64,000 nt of DNA, from the NCBI GenBank assembly GCA_934635385.1, contig CAKTZI010000018.1:8481-72480 (forward strand), written 5' to 3'. The notes under the pieces were generated by a model, which did no database searches, was not told where the DNA came from, and worked only from the letters and a program-made list of their open reading frames with translations. This DNA comes from an uncultured Kiritimatiellota bacterium. Lineage in GTDB: Bacteria; Verrucomicrobiota; Kiritimatiellia; RFP12; UBA1067. Both the position numbers and the translations under genes were made by a program. Shown one piece after another: positions 34,579 to 44,300 of this stretch. Each line of letters begins with the position of its first letter. The stretch's first letter is position 1.

Positions 34579-34593
34579 AAGCGGTGTTCCGAT

Positions 34594-35373
34594 TCAGAGG
34601 CCGAGTTTCGTGGCGCTGCGCCACTGGTAGTACTTCTTGAGCGTGAGCTTCTTCGCGGCGGCCTCGTCGCAGAAGACCCAGCAGTCGTTGTGCGCCTGGA
34701 GCGCGGAGGCCGTGCAGAACTGGGTCATCGGGCCTTCGACGCAGCCCTTGACGGCGTCCTGCTTGTTCGCGCCAAACGCGAGCAGGATGATCTTCTTCGC
34801 CTCGCAGATCGTGCCGACGCCCATCGAGAGCGCGCTTTTCGGCACGGCCTCCATGTCGCCGTTGAAGAAGAGGCGCGCGTTGTCCTTCACGGTCGAGGGC
34901 GTGAGGTAGACGATGGACGTGCGGCTCTGAAGCGACGTGCCCGGCTCGTTGAAGGCGATGTGCCCGTCGGAGCCGATGCCAAGAACCTGCAGGTCGATGC
35001 CGCCGGCGGCCTTGATCTGCTTCTCGTAGGCCCTGCATTCCCTTTCGGGATCCTTCGCGAGGCCGTTGAGGACGTGCGTGTTCTTGATCTGAATGTCGAT
35101 CTTCTTGAACAGGTTCTCGTTCATGAAATAGCGGTAGCTCTGGTCATGCGTGCCGGGGAGGCCATAGTACTCGTCGAGGTTCCAGCTCTTCACCTGCTTG
35201 TAGGAGACCTTCTTCGCCTTGACGGCCTTCGCCATCTCGTCGTACATCAGGACGGGCGTCGAGCCGGTCGCGAGACCGAGCACGGTCTTCGGGTTCTTCT
35301 TGACCTGTGCGGTGATCATGTCCGCCGCGAGCTTCGAGGCTTCCTCTTTCGTCTTGCAGATTACGACTTCCAT
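34594..35373 (-). CDS. nagB: Glucosamine-6-phosphate deaminase
   Basis: A 259-residue enzyme converting glucosamine-6-phosphate to fructose-6-phosphate and ammonia, the entry of amino sugars into glycolysis. Motifs: LGLATGSTP (phosphate loop), WNLDEYYGLPGTHDQSY (catalytic Asp and His region) and LGIGSDGHIAFNEPG. The start at 35373 (MEVVICKTKEEA) matches the family; an in-frame ATG 11 codons earlier lies within a palindrome and has no ribosome site. The leader contains two palindromes that may be operators. Confidence 0.94.
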   Translation of the reverse strand: MEVVICKTKEEASKLAADMITAQVKKNPKTVLGLATGSTPVLMYDEMAKAVKAKKVSYKQVKSWNLDEYYGLPGTHDQSYRYFMNENLFKKIDIQIKNTHVLNGLAKDPERECRAYEKQIKAAGGIDLQVLGIGSDGHIAFNEPGTSLQSRTSIVYLTPSTVKDNARLFFNGDMEAVPKSALSMGVGTICEAKKIILLAFGANKQDAVKGCVEGPMTQFCTASALQAHNDCWVFCDEAAAKKLTLKKYYQWRSATKLGL

Positions 35374-35405
35374 TTTCTTTTTCCCTATCTCGGTTCGTGT
35401 CAACA

Positions 35406-35423
35406 TGCGTTGAATTCAACGCA
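35406..35423. promoter_or_regulatory. 18-bp perfect palindrome in nagB leader
   Basis: TGCGTTGAATTCAACGCA lies between the nagB promoter and its start codon. Its size fits a dimeric repressor site of GntR or LacI type; which regulator binds is unknown. Confidence 0.6.
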
Positions 35424-35425
35424 GA

Positions 35426-35438
35426 ACGCATGATGCGT
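35426..35438. promoter_or_regulatory. 13-bp palindrome at the nagB transcription start
   Basis: ACGCATGATGCGT (6-1-6) overlaps the predicted transcription start of nagB, right next to the 18-bp palindrome. Confidence 0.5.
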
Positions 35439-35441
35439 AAA

Positions 35442-35450
35442 AGTATAGCA
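35442..35450 (-). promoter_or_regulatory. Extended -10 promoter, nagB operon
   Basis: Minus-strand TGCTATACT, 68 bases upstream of the chosen nagB start. Confidence 0.6.
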
Positions 35451-35466
35451 GAATCGCCTCTCCCCG

Positions 35467-35886
35467 TCAATGACCGGCGCGGTCGTCTGTCTTTTCGGGA
35501 TAGGCGACCTTGACGCCCTTTGCGTCGATCGCGTAGCGGATGTTCGCCTGCGCGACCTGCATCGAGTCGTAGCGCAGGGTCAGAGTCTTCGCCGTCATGT
35601 CCCAGCGGTACGAGTCCTTCTCGACGCCGTTGTAGCGGGCGAGGGCCTCGACGACCTTCGCCTTGTCGGCTTCCTGAAGGGCCGGCAGCGAGACGGTCAT
35701 CTCCCGGACGTCCGTCCGGCGGCAGCCGGGGAGGACGAAAAGGAGAAGTAAAAAGGAAGAAGTAAGAAGGAAGAAGTGCGGCATTCGTGGCGACATTCTC
35801 AGCGGCGACATTCTCAGCGGCGACATTCTCAGCGGCGACATTCTCAGCGGCGACATTCTCAGCGGCATCATCATCGGCATTCTCAT
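35467..35886 (-). CDS. Repeat-headed lipoprotein with HMA-like fold
   Basis: A 139-residue protein. The C-terminal part (MTVSLPALQEADKAKVVEAL ... RYDSMQVAQANIRYAIDAKGVKVAYP) has the beta-alpha-beta pattern of heavy-metal-associated domains but no CxxC, so metal binding is unlikely. Before it is a lipoprotein signal (FFLLTSSFLLLLFVLPGC). The start at 35886 is supported by AGAGGA and gives an N-terminus of MSPLR repeats encoded by a 15-bp tandem repeat; each repeat unit has its own in-frame ATG, and a start at 35784 (MPHFFLL) would give an ordinary lipoprotein. The gene follows nifS on the same strand. Confidence 0.65.
   Translation of the reverse strand: MRMPMMMPLRMSPLRMSPLRMSPLRMSPLRMSPRMPHFFLLTSSFLLLLFVLPGCRRTDVREMTVSLPALQEADKAKVVEALARYNGVEKDSYRWDMTAKTLTLRYDSMQVAQANIRYAIDAKGVKVAYPEKTDDRAGH
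35791..35865. repeat. 15-bp tandem repeat, five copies
   Basis: Five exact CGACATTCTCAGCGG units. On the minus strand each encodes an ATG-containing MSPLR unit at the head of the lipoprotein gene. Confidence 0.92.
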
Positions 35887-36007
35887 TTTTTCGTTGTCCT
35901 CTGTCTTTTGTCGTTTGTCCACAATTCAGATTTCAGTTCTCAAATCTCAAATTTCAGTTTCTAAATCTCACCTCTCACTTCTCATCCCTCATCCCCCATC
36001 CCTTCCC

Positions 36008-37195
36008 TCACTCGAACGTCGTCACCTTCGTGTCCGGCCCGAAGGGCGAGAGCGCGCGCAGGTTGGCGATGACGGGCGGCAGCTTGTCGAGCACGTAGTC
36101 GACCTCGTCCATCGTGTTGTAGCGCGAGAGCGAGAAGCGCACGGAGCCGTGTATGGCCGTGAAGGGCACGCCCATTGCGCGGATGACGTGGCTGGGGTCG
36201 AGCGAGCCGGACGCGCAGGCGGAGCCCGTCGAGATGCAGATGCCGAGGTCGGAGAGGTGATAGGCGATCGCCTCGCCCTCGATGTACTCGAAGCTGACGT
36301 TGAGCGTGTTCGGCAGGCGCCGCGACGGGTCGCCGTTCACGCGCACGTTCGGGCACGTCGCGAGCAGTCCGGCCTCCAGCTTGTCGCGCATCGCCGCGAC
36401 GGCGACCGCCTCCTTCGCCATGCCGAGGCGCGCGAGCTCGCAGGCCTTCGCGAGGCCGATGATGTAGGGCACGTTCTCGGTGCCCGCGCGGCGCGAGCGC
36501 TCCTGGTGGCCGCCGAGCATGAAGGGCTTCACCTTCGTGCCGCGCCGGACGTAGAAGAGGCCGACGCCCTTCGGCGCGTGGAACTTGTGGCCGCTCATCG
36601 AGAGCATGTCGACGGGCGTCTTCTTCACGTCGACGGGGATCTTGCCGGCGACCTGCACGGCGTCGGTGTGCAGGATCGCGCCGTGTTCCCGGCAGATCGC
36701 CGCGATCTCGTCCATCGGGAAGACGACGCCCGTCTCGTTGTTCGCGTACATGATCGAGACGAGCGCCTTTCCCTTCGCGGACGCGAGTTCGCGGCGGAGC
36801 TGGTCGAGGTCGAGGTTGCCGAGGGAATCGACGCCGAGCGTGACGACCTCGTGGCCGAGGGCCTTCAGACGGCGGCAGGGCTGGAGGACGGCGGGATGCT
36901 CGACGGCGGTCGTGATGACCTTCAGGTCCTTTCCGAAGTACTCGGCCGTGCCGCGAATCGCCGTGTTGTCGGACTCCGTCGCGCAGGAGGTGAAGACGAT
37001 TTCGTCCGGCTCGGCGTTGATGAACCGCGCGACCTCCTCGCGCGCGCGATCGACGAACTTCGCGACCTGGCCGCCGAAGGCGTGCATCGAGCTTGGGTTG
37101 CCGTAGAGCTCGTCGAAGAAGGGCAGCATGACGTCGCGCACCTCAGGCGCGACCCGCGTCGTGGCGTTGTTGTCGAAATAGACCGTTCTCATCAT
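36008..37195 (-). CDS. nifS: Cysteine desulfurase (NifS/IscS family)
   Basis: A 395-residue PLP enzyme that supplies sulfur from cysteine for Fe-S clusters and other cofactors. VYFDNNATTRVAPEV at the start, SCATESDNTAIRG, EHPAVLQP, HTDAVQVAGK, the PLP lysine in SGHKFHAPKG and the mobile Cys loop ISTGSACASGSLDPSHV are all present. No iscU or other isc gene is adjacent. Two adjacent ATGs (37195 and 37192) could start it; the first lies 8 bases after the promoter, so the mRNA should be leaderless. Confidence 0.94.
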   Translation of the reverse strand: MMRTVYFDNNATTRVAPEVRDVMLPFFDELYGNPSSMHAFGGQVAKFVDRAREEVARFINAEPDEIVFTSCATESDNTAIRGTAEYFGKDLKVITTAVEHPAVLQPCRRLKALGHEVVTLGVDSLGNLDLDQLRRELASAKGKALVSIMYANNETGVVFPMDEIAAICREHGAILHTDAVQVAGKIPVDVKKTPVDMLSMSGHKFHAPKGVGLFYVRRGTKVKPFMLGGHQERSRRAGTENVPYIIGLAKACELARLGMAKEAVAVAAMRDKLEAGLLATCPNVRVNGDPSRRLPNTLNVSFEYIEGEAIAYHLSDLGICISTGSACASGSLDPSHVIRAMGVPFTAIHGSVRFSLSRYNTMDEVDYVLDKLPPVIANLRALSPFGPDTKVTTFE

Positions 37196-37203
37196 GGCGC
37201 GGT

Positions 37204-37212
37204 ATTATACCA
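37204..37212 (-). promoter_or_regulatory. Extended -10 promoter, nifS
   Basis: Minus-strand TGGTATAAT ends 8 bases before the ATG at 37195. Confidence 0.6.
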
Positions 37213-37247
37213 CAATCCGCCTGGCCGTGGCGGTTGCGTGGGGGCGA

Positions 37248-38051
37248 TTAGTCGATGTAAAGGGCGGGGATGTCCTGCGGGGTGCGCGGGCCGTCGGTTG
37301 CGGCCGCAGCCGTGGGTGTGGTCGTGGGCGTTGGCGTGGTCGTTTCGACGGGTGCGGCTTCGACTGACGGCGCGGCTTCCTCGGGCGCGCCGCCGGTCGC
37401 GCGGTAGAGCGCGCGGATGCCGAGCGCCAGCGCCCAGAGGACGAGCAGCGCGGCGCAGCCGAGCAGGGCGAGGCGCCAGACGGAGGCCGGCACGGCGAGC
37501 TTCGGGCGGTCGTGCATCGGCGCGGCGTAGCGCGAGAGCGTCGGCCCGCGTTCGGCGGCCGGCTCTTCGGGGGAGGGGGAGGAACTCACACGGAGAGACG
37601 GAGGCACGGAGTCCTTTTCAAAAAGGTCGTCGGATGGCGTGGTTCTTGGGGCGGTCGGGGTTGGTTCGGCGAAGAGATCGTCAGCTTCTCCCGAATCCGT
37701 CGTGGCGGTCTCCGTGCCTCCGTGTCTCCGTGTGAACTCTTCCCGCGTGCGCTCTTCCCGTGCGGTCGGGATCGGCTCGGGTTCGGGGGCGCGTTCGCGG
37801 ATCTCCGGGTCGCGGTTGCCGTTGAAGATTTCCGTGAACTCGTCCGAAAGGGGCTTCGGGTCGAGGCCGACGGCGTTGCAGTAGAGGCGCACGAAGCCGC
37901 GTCCGTAGATGGCGGCGGGGATGCTCGTGAAGTTCTCGGTCTCCAGCTCCTCGACGCGCGCGGGCGTCATGTGGGTCATTTCCGCGAGCTGGGCGACCGA
38001 GAGGCCCTTGGCCTCGCGCGCGGCGCGCAGGGTCTTTCCGAATTCGATCAT
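37248..38051 (-). CDS. RodZ-like HTH transmembrane protein
   Basis: A 267-residue protein with an N-terminal Cro/C1-type helix-turn-helix of the RodZ type (GKTLRAAREAKGLSVAQLAEMTHMTPARVEELE ... GRGFVRLYCNAVGLD), a long linker, one transmembrane helix (LALLGCAALLVLWALALGI) and a Thr/Pro/Ala tail. RodZ links MreB to the cell-elongation machinery; here the usual C-terminal beta domain is missing. The linker carries an inverted repeat (37585-37611 with 37710-37736). The start overlaps the ftsK stop as ATGA. Confidence 0.8.
   Translation of the reverse strand: MIEFGKTLRAAREAKGLSVAQLAEMTHMTPARVEELETENFTSIPAAIYGRGFVRLYCNAVGLDPKPLSDEFTEIFNGNRDPEIRERAPEPEPIPTAREERTREEFTRRHGGTETATTDSGEADDLFAEPTPTAPRTTPSDDLFEKDSVPPSLRVSSSPSPEEPAAERGPTLSRYAAPMHDRPKLAVPASVWRLALLGCAALLVLWALALGIRALYRATGGAPEEAAPSVEAAPVETTTPTPTTTPTAAAATDGPRTPQDIPALYID
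37585..37736. repeat. Inverted repeat inside the rodZ-like gene
   Basis: Arms 37585-37611 and 37710-37736 are complementary at 25 of 27 positions and consist of CACGGAG-type units. The insert keeps the reading frame. Confidence 0.9.
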
Positions 38052-40639
38052 GGTGTTGGTTCCTCCTGAATGAAGAGATCGGGTTCGCCGTCCGTCGGCG
38101 GCAGGTCGGCGTCGAGGGCCGCATCGTCGCCGGACGGCGCGGCGTCCGCCCCGTCGGCGGGCGCGTTCGCGTCGCTGCCGTTGAAGACGGCGAGCAGTTC
38201 CTCCTGCGACATGATGATCTGGCGCGGGCCCATGCCCTGCGGGGCTGAGACGATGCCGCGCTCGGTCAGCATGTCGAGGATCTTCGCCGCGTGGTTGTAG
38301 CCCCAGCCCATCTGGCGCTGGAAGTGCGAGGTCGAGGCGCGGCGCGTGTTGATGACGCACTCGACGGCCTTCTTGAAGTCGTCCGCCGCCGCGTCGGCCT
38401 TGACCTGCGCGCGCGCCTCGGCGGCGGAGGCCTTGGCGCTCGCGGCCTCCTCCTCCGGGTCGGCGAAGAGGTCTTCCTCGGCTTCCTTGATCGTCGAGAG
38501 CTTCTTCGTGAAGCGGTCGTCGAACTGGACGGTCGAGTGCTCCTCGATGAACTTGACGATGCGCTCGATCTCCGGGTCGCTGATCCACGCGCCCTGCGCG
38601 CGGACGAGAAGGCCGTCCTTCGACTTGAAGAGCATGTCGCCGCGCCCGATCAGGTTCTCCGCGCCGCCCGCGTCGAGGATCGTGCGCGAGTCGATGCCGG
38701 TCGCCGTCTTGAACGCGACGCGGCCGGGGATGTTCGCCTTGATCGCGCCCGTGATGATGCGCGCGTCGGGCCGCTGCGTCGCGAGGATGAGGTGGATGCC
38801 GGCGGCGCGGGCCTTGGCCGTCAGGCGCGCGATGTGCGGCGAGACCTCCTTCGAGCACTGCGACATGAGGTCGGCGACCTCGTCGATGATGATGACGATG
38901 TAGGGCACGGTCTTCGGCATGTCGCTGCCGACGGCCGTGTCGCCGCCGAACATGTCCGTCTGCGTGAAGCTCGGCCGGTGGTTGAAGTCGTAGATGTTGC
39001 GGACGCGCGCGCGGGCGAAGAGCTTCAGGCGCTTCTCCATTTCCGCGACGGCCCACTTGAGCGAGAAGACGACCTTCTGGTTCTCGGTGATGATCGGCAC
39101 GATGAGGTGCGGGAGCGCGGCATAGCTCGTGAACTCGACGGACTTCGGGTCGACCATGATGAGCTTCAGCTGCTCCGGCGTCTTCGTCATGAGGAGCCCG
39201 TTGATGAGCGAGTTGAGGCAGACGGACTTGCCCTGCCCGGTCGCGCCGGCGACGAGCATGTGCGGCATGGAGGCGAGGTCGGCGACGAGCTCCTTGCCGG
39301 CGGCGTCCTTGCCGAAGAGGAGCGGCAGCTCGCCCTTGGCGTTCCGCCAGGCGTCCGACTCGATGATCTCGCGGAAGGAGATGCCGGCCGGGGCGCGGTT
39401 CGGCACCTCGATGCCGATCGCCTCCTCGCCGGGAATCGGGGCCTCGATGCGGAGCGACTTCGCGTGCAGGGCGCCCATCAGGTTGTCGGAGATGTTCGTG
39501 ACGGCCGAGTAGCGGATGCCGGGCGCGAGGTAGAGCGCGTACTTCGTGACGACGGGGCCCTGCACCGTGTAGGCGAGCGTGGCGTCGATGCCGAAGATCT
39601 TCAGCGTGTTGATGAGGCGCGCCGTCATCTCCTCGACGTCGCCGTGGTCGGCGGACGACTTCTTGAGCGGGTTCAGGAGCGAGAGCGGCGGCAGCAGGTA
39701 CGGGCCCTTGTCCTCGGCCTCGGCGGCGGGCGCGGCGGCAGAAGGCGTCGGCTTCGCGGGCTGAACGGGCTTCGCGAGCGGCGCGGGCGAGAGGGACGCG
39801 GCGGGTTCGACGCGGCCGCCGTGCTTGGCCTCCCACTTCGCGAGCTTGGCGGCCTCCTTCTCGGCGCGGCGCGCCTCCTTGGCGGCGAGCTTCTCCTGGC
39901 GGATGCGCTCCTTCTCCTCGGCGCGCTGGCGGCGGGCGGCCTCCTTCGCGGCGGCGACGTCGGCGACTGAAGTCGCCGGCTCCGATAAAGATGAGAAGGG
40001 CGAGCCGTCTGAACTTCTTCCTTCTTCCTTCTTCCCTCTTCCCTCTTCCCTCATTCCTCTCCCCAGCGCCCAGCGGAAGATCGCGGCGAAGAAGTCCGCG
40101 AGGTTGCGCACACCGACGGCTCCGACGAGCGAGAGGGCCATGAAGATGACGACGAGGACGGCCGAGCCGAAGTCGCTCAGGAGCGGCGAGAGGCAGCGCG
40201 TCATCAGCAGGTAGCCGATCGCGCCGCCAGCGTCCGCGAGGTTGAGGTGCGCGGCGAGGGACGAGATGCCGTTCGCGTGCGTGCCGAGGACCTGCAGGAG
40301 GCAGGAGACGGACGCGAGGAACGCCGTGAACCAGATCTCGCGGCGGCCGGGGCGCATGTGGCGGCCCCGAATGAGGCAGAGCGCGGCGATGACGCAGACG
40401 AGCGGGACAATCCAGATCGCGAGGCCGAAGACGAGGTAGCCGTAGTAGGCGAAGCCGTCGCCGAGCGCGCCGATCCAGTTGTGCGAAGGGGCGGGTGGCA
40501 CGCACAGCTCCGGGCGCGCGCGCCAGTCGTAGGAAATCAGCGCGCCCAGCGGGAAGAGCGCGAGCGGAAAGAGAAGCCACGCGACGACGCTGCGCCGCGT
40601 CTCGGCGCTGTCAGGGAGTCTGGAGGGTTGTTCGGTCAT
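38048..40639 (-). CDS. ftsK: DNA translocase FtsK/SpoIIIE
   Basis: An 863-residue inner-membrane DNA pump for chromosome segregation at the septum. Residues 1-190 hold four transmembrane helices; a Lys/Glu/Ala-rich linker (about 190-310) follows and includes a repeat-like GKKEEGR stretch (about 39990-40060). The motor has VPNRAPAGISFREI, Walker A GATGQGKSV near residue 475, Walker B IVIIIDEVADLM, and LATQRPDA. The winged-helix gamma domain ends it (RRASTSHFQRQMGWGYNHAAKILDMLTERGIV). It overlaps the genes on both sides. Confidence 0.95.
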   Translation of the reverse strand: MTEQPSRLPDSAETRRSVVAWLLFPLALFPLGALISYDWRARPELCVPPAPSHNWIGALGDGFAYYGYLVFGLAIWIVPLVCVIAALCLIRGRHMRPGRREIWFTAFLASVSCLLQVLGTHANGISSLAAHLNLADAGGAIGYLLMTRCLSPLLSDFGSAVLVVIFMALSLVGAVGVRNLADFFAAIFRWALGRGMREEGRGKKEEGRSSDGSPFSSLSEPATSVADVAAAKEAARRQRAEEKERIRQEKLAAKEARRAEKEAAKLAKWEAKHGGRVEPAASLSPAPLAKPVQPAKPTPSAAAPAAEAEDKGPYLLPPLSLLNPLKKSSADHGDVEEMTARLINTLKIFGIDATLAYTVQGPVVTKYALYLAPGIRYSAVTNISDNLMGALHAKSLRIEAPIPGEEAIGIEVPNRAPAGISFREIIESDAWRNAKGELPLLFGKDAAGKELVADLASMPHMLVAGATGQGKSVCLNSLINGLLMTKTPEQLKLIMVDPKSVEFTSYAALPHLIVPIITENQKVVFSLKWAVAEMEKRLKLFARARVRNIYDFNHRPSFTQTDMFGGDTAVGSDMPKTVPYIVIIIDEVADLMSQCSKEVSPHIARLTAKARAAGIHLILATQRPDARIITGAIKANIPGRVAFKTATGIDSRTILDAGGAENLIGRGDMLFKSKDGLLVRAQGAWISDPEIERIVKFIEEHSTVQFDDRFTKKLSTIKEAEEDLFADPEEEAASAKASAAEARAQVKADAAADDFKKAVECVINTRRASTSHFQRQMGWGYNHAAKILDMLTERGIVSAPQGMGPRQIIMSQEELLAVFNGSDANAPADGADAAPSGDDAALDADLPPTDGEPDLFIQEEPTP

Positions 40640-40766
40640 GGGCGTTGCTGGCGGGCGCTCCGCCCTCGGCGGAGCTTTGCTTGACGGCGTGGTAGAGGAC
40701 GATGGCGAGGACGAGAGAGAGAAGCTTGAGGCCCCAGTTCCCCGTCAGGAATTCGAGTCGTTTCAT
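40611..40766 (-). CDS. 51-residue membrane protein, CdaR/YbbR-like stub
   Basis: A short protein starting MKRLEFLTGNWGLKLLSLVLAIVLYHAVKQ, which resembles the N-terminal transmembrane segment of CdaR (YbbR), the regulator encoded after cdaA in many bacteria. The YbbR repeats are absent. It is translationally coupled to cdaA (ATGA) and overlaps ftsK by 29 bases, so it is probably translated. It may be a degenerate CdaR that still contacts CdaA in the membrane; that is inference. Confidence 0.65.
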   Translation of the reverse strand: MKRLEFLTGNWGLKLLSLVLAIVLYHAVKQSSAEGGAPASNAHDRTTLQTP

Positions 40767-41576
40767 TTGCGGGCCCCTTTCATGAAGCGGTCCTGGAGGC
40801 GTCCGAGCAGGCGGCTGGCCTTGTGTTCGCGGAACATGGCCTTCGCGAGCCAGCGCACGAGCGAGGGCGCGCACGCGGCGGCATCGGGGTAGCGGATGAG
40901 CCGCCCGTTGTGGGCGACGGACACGGCGCCCGACTCCTCCGAGACGACGACGACCAGCGCGTCCGTCTCCTCCGAGAGGCCGACGGCGGCGCGGTGGCGC
41001 ATGCCGCTGACGATGAGGTCGGGGTTGTTCGAGACGGGGAAGATGCAGTGCGCGGCGGAGAGGCGCCCGTCGCGGATCGTGACGCCGCCGTCGTGGAGCG
41101 GCAGGGGCGGCGTGAAGATGCAGGTCAGCAGCTCGCGCGAGAAGGTCGCGTGGAGCGGTACGCCCGTCTCCTCGTAGCTGCGGAGGCTGATGCCGCGCTC
41201 GAACGCGATCAGCGCGCCCATCTTGCGCGCGGCGAGGTAGAGGATCGACTCGGCGATGAACTCCGGCGTCGCCGAGCCGTCCGTCTGGTACTTGCGCTTT
41301 TCGAGCGAGCCGAACGCGCCGACCTGGCTGAGGCCGCGCCGGATCTCCGGCTGGAAGATGACGACCGTCGAGATCGCGAGGTAGACGAGGAGGCTGTGCA
41401 GGATGACGGAGAGGACGGCGAAGTGGAAGACGAACGTGAAGAGGGTGAGCGTCGCGGCGAGCAGCCCGACGCCCATGAGGGCCTGCCCGAAGCGCGAGCC
41501 GCGCGCGCGCTTCAGGATCGCGTAGATGACGAGGTAGAGGATCGCGATCTGCGCGATCGCCGACAGGTCGATCCAC

Positions 41577-41584
<8 letters not shown>
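40763..41584 (-). CDS. cdaA: Diadenylate cyclase CdaA
   Basis: A 273-residue membrane enzyme making cyclic di-AMP from two ATP. Three N-terminal transmembrane helices (residues about 8-80) precede the DAC domain with LPLHDGGVTIRDGRL (DGG) and SGMRHRAAVGLSEETDA (RHR), both catalytic signatures. c-di-AMP controls potassium and cell-wall homeostasis in other bacteria. It overlaps ftsH by 8 bases and the following stub by 4. Confidence 0.94.
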
Positions 41585-43421
<1,837 letters not shown>

Positions 43422-43429
43422 AGGCGGAA

Positions 43430-43438
43430 ATTATACCA
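43430..43438 (-). promoter_or_regulatory. Extended -10 promoter, ftsH operon
   Basis: Minus-strand TGGTATAAT ends 8 bases before the ftsH start. The 237-base divergent gap up to 43658 shows no other feature I recognise except the promoter at 43611. Confidence 0.6.
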
Positions 43439-43610
43439 AAAACGCGCCCCCGTTTGGGCGGAAACGCGGGAGGAACGCGCGGATTGCGAACGCCATCGCG
43501 CAAGTCGGCCTCCCGTGCCCTGTTGGCCGTGGAGGGGCGATGAATGTCGTGGGCCAAGGATATCTCCACGCACGAGACGGTTGCGGTCGCCGTCGCCGTG
43601 CCTGAAAATT

Positions 43611-43619
43611 TGATATAAT
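43611..43619 (+). promoter_or_regulatory. Extended -10 promoter, Eco29kI-type operon
   Basis: TGATATAAT lies 39 bases before the ATG at 43659; the leader holds a CAGGAG site. Confidence 0.6.
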
Positions 43620-43658
43620 CTTCCGAGTCTTCCGCTGTCTTTTTCAGGAGTAAACAAG

Positions 43659-44300
43659 ATGTTTGAGCCTCTGCCTTTTGAAAGAATCAAGCACGTCTAC
43701 CGTTGCGATGAGTTCAGTGAATTGCTGAAAGATGCGGTTCGCTTCTTTCATGGAACGCCTGTCTGCAAGTTTCCGCCTGACGCGAAGTTTTCTGGGGCTG
43801 GCGTCTATGCGCTGTATTACATCGGGAAGACGGGGCTTTATGGGAAGTTCGGGCAGGAGATCAACAGAGAAGAATATCGCTTGCCCATCTACATCGGAAA
43901 GGCCGAACCGTCAGGTTGGCGACAGAGCCGAACGACTGGGGCTGAAAGGACCAGCAACAAACTCCTTGACCGGCTGGTTCAGCATTCGCGAAGCGTGGCG
44001 AGCGCAAAGAATCTCAATTTGGAAGACTTCGCCTGTCGTCTGATGATCCTTGAAGGCCCTGTCGTGGCGATGATCGCTTCGGTGGAGGCGGCGCTCATTG
44101 CCATGCATCGGCCGTTGTGGAACAGCGTAATAGACGGGTTTGGAAACCACAATCCCGGCAAGAAGAGGTTCACGGGCATGATTACGCAATGGGATGCCCT
44201 GCATCCGGGCCGCGCGTGGGCGCAAAAGATGTCGGGCGAAATGCCGGACGTCAAGCTTCTGAATCGGCGCGTCAAGGACTATCTGGTCGGCATGCGATGA
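43659..44300 (+). CDS. Eco29kI-family type II restriction endonuclease (GIY-YIG)
   Basis: A 213-residue GIY-YIG nuclease. GVYALYYIG at residues 48-56 and IYIGKAEPSGWR at 78-88 form the paired catalytic strands with the conserved Arg, and the 'KAEPSGWR' wording is specific to the Eco29kI type. Eco29kI itself cuts CCGCGG; that specificity is a guess here. The methyltransferase gene overlaps it by 4 bases, nuclease first. The stretch is clearly less GC-rich than its neighbours, suggesting transfer. Confidence 0.83.
   Translation: MFEPLPFERIKHVYRCDEFSELLKDAVRFFHGTPVCKFPPDAKFSGAGVYALYYIGKTGLYGKFGQEINREEYRLPIYIGKAEPSGWRQSRTTGAERTSNKLLDRLVQHSRSVASAKNLNLEDFACRLMILEGPVVAMIASVEAALIAMHRPLWNSVIDGFGNHNPGKKRFTGMITQWDALHPGRAWAQKMSGEMPDVKLLNRRVKDYLVGMR

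Noticed and set aside
35791..35865. CRISPR array or phase-variable promoter
   Set aside because: The 15-bp units are directly adjacent without spacers and lie in a coding frame.
38291..39970. 559-codon plus-strand ORF within ftsK
   Set aside because: Shadow of the ftsK motor domain; no motifs, biased Arg/Glu/Val composition.
37248..40580. 1110-codon minus-strand ORF joining the rodZ-like gene with upstream frame
   Set aside because: Only the last 267 codons are a real protein; the rest is an alternative frame of ftsK.
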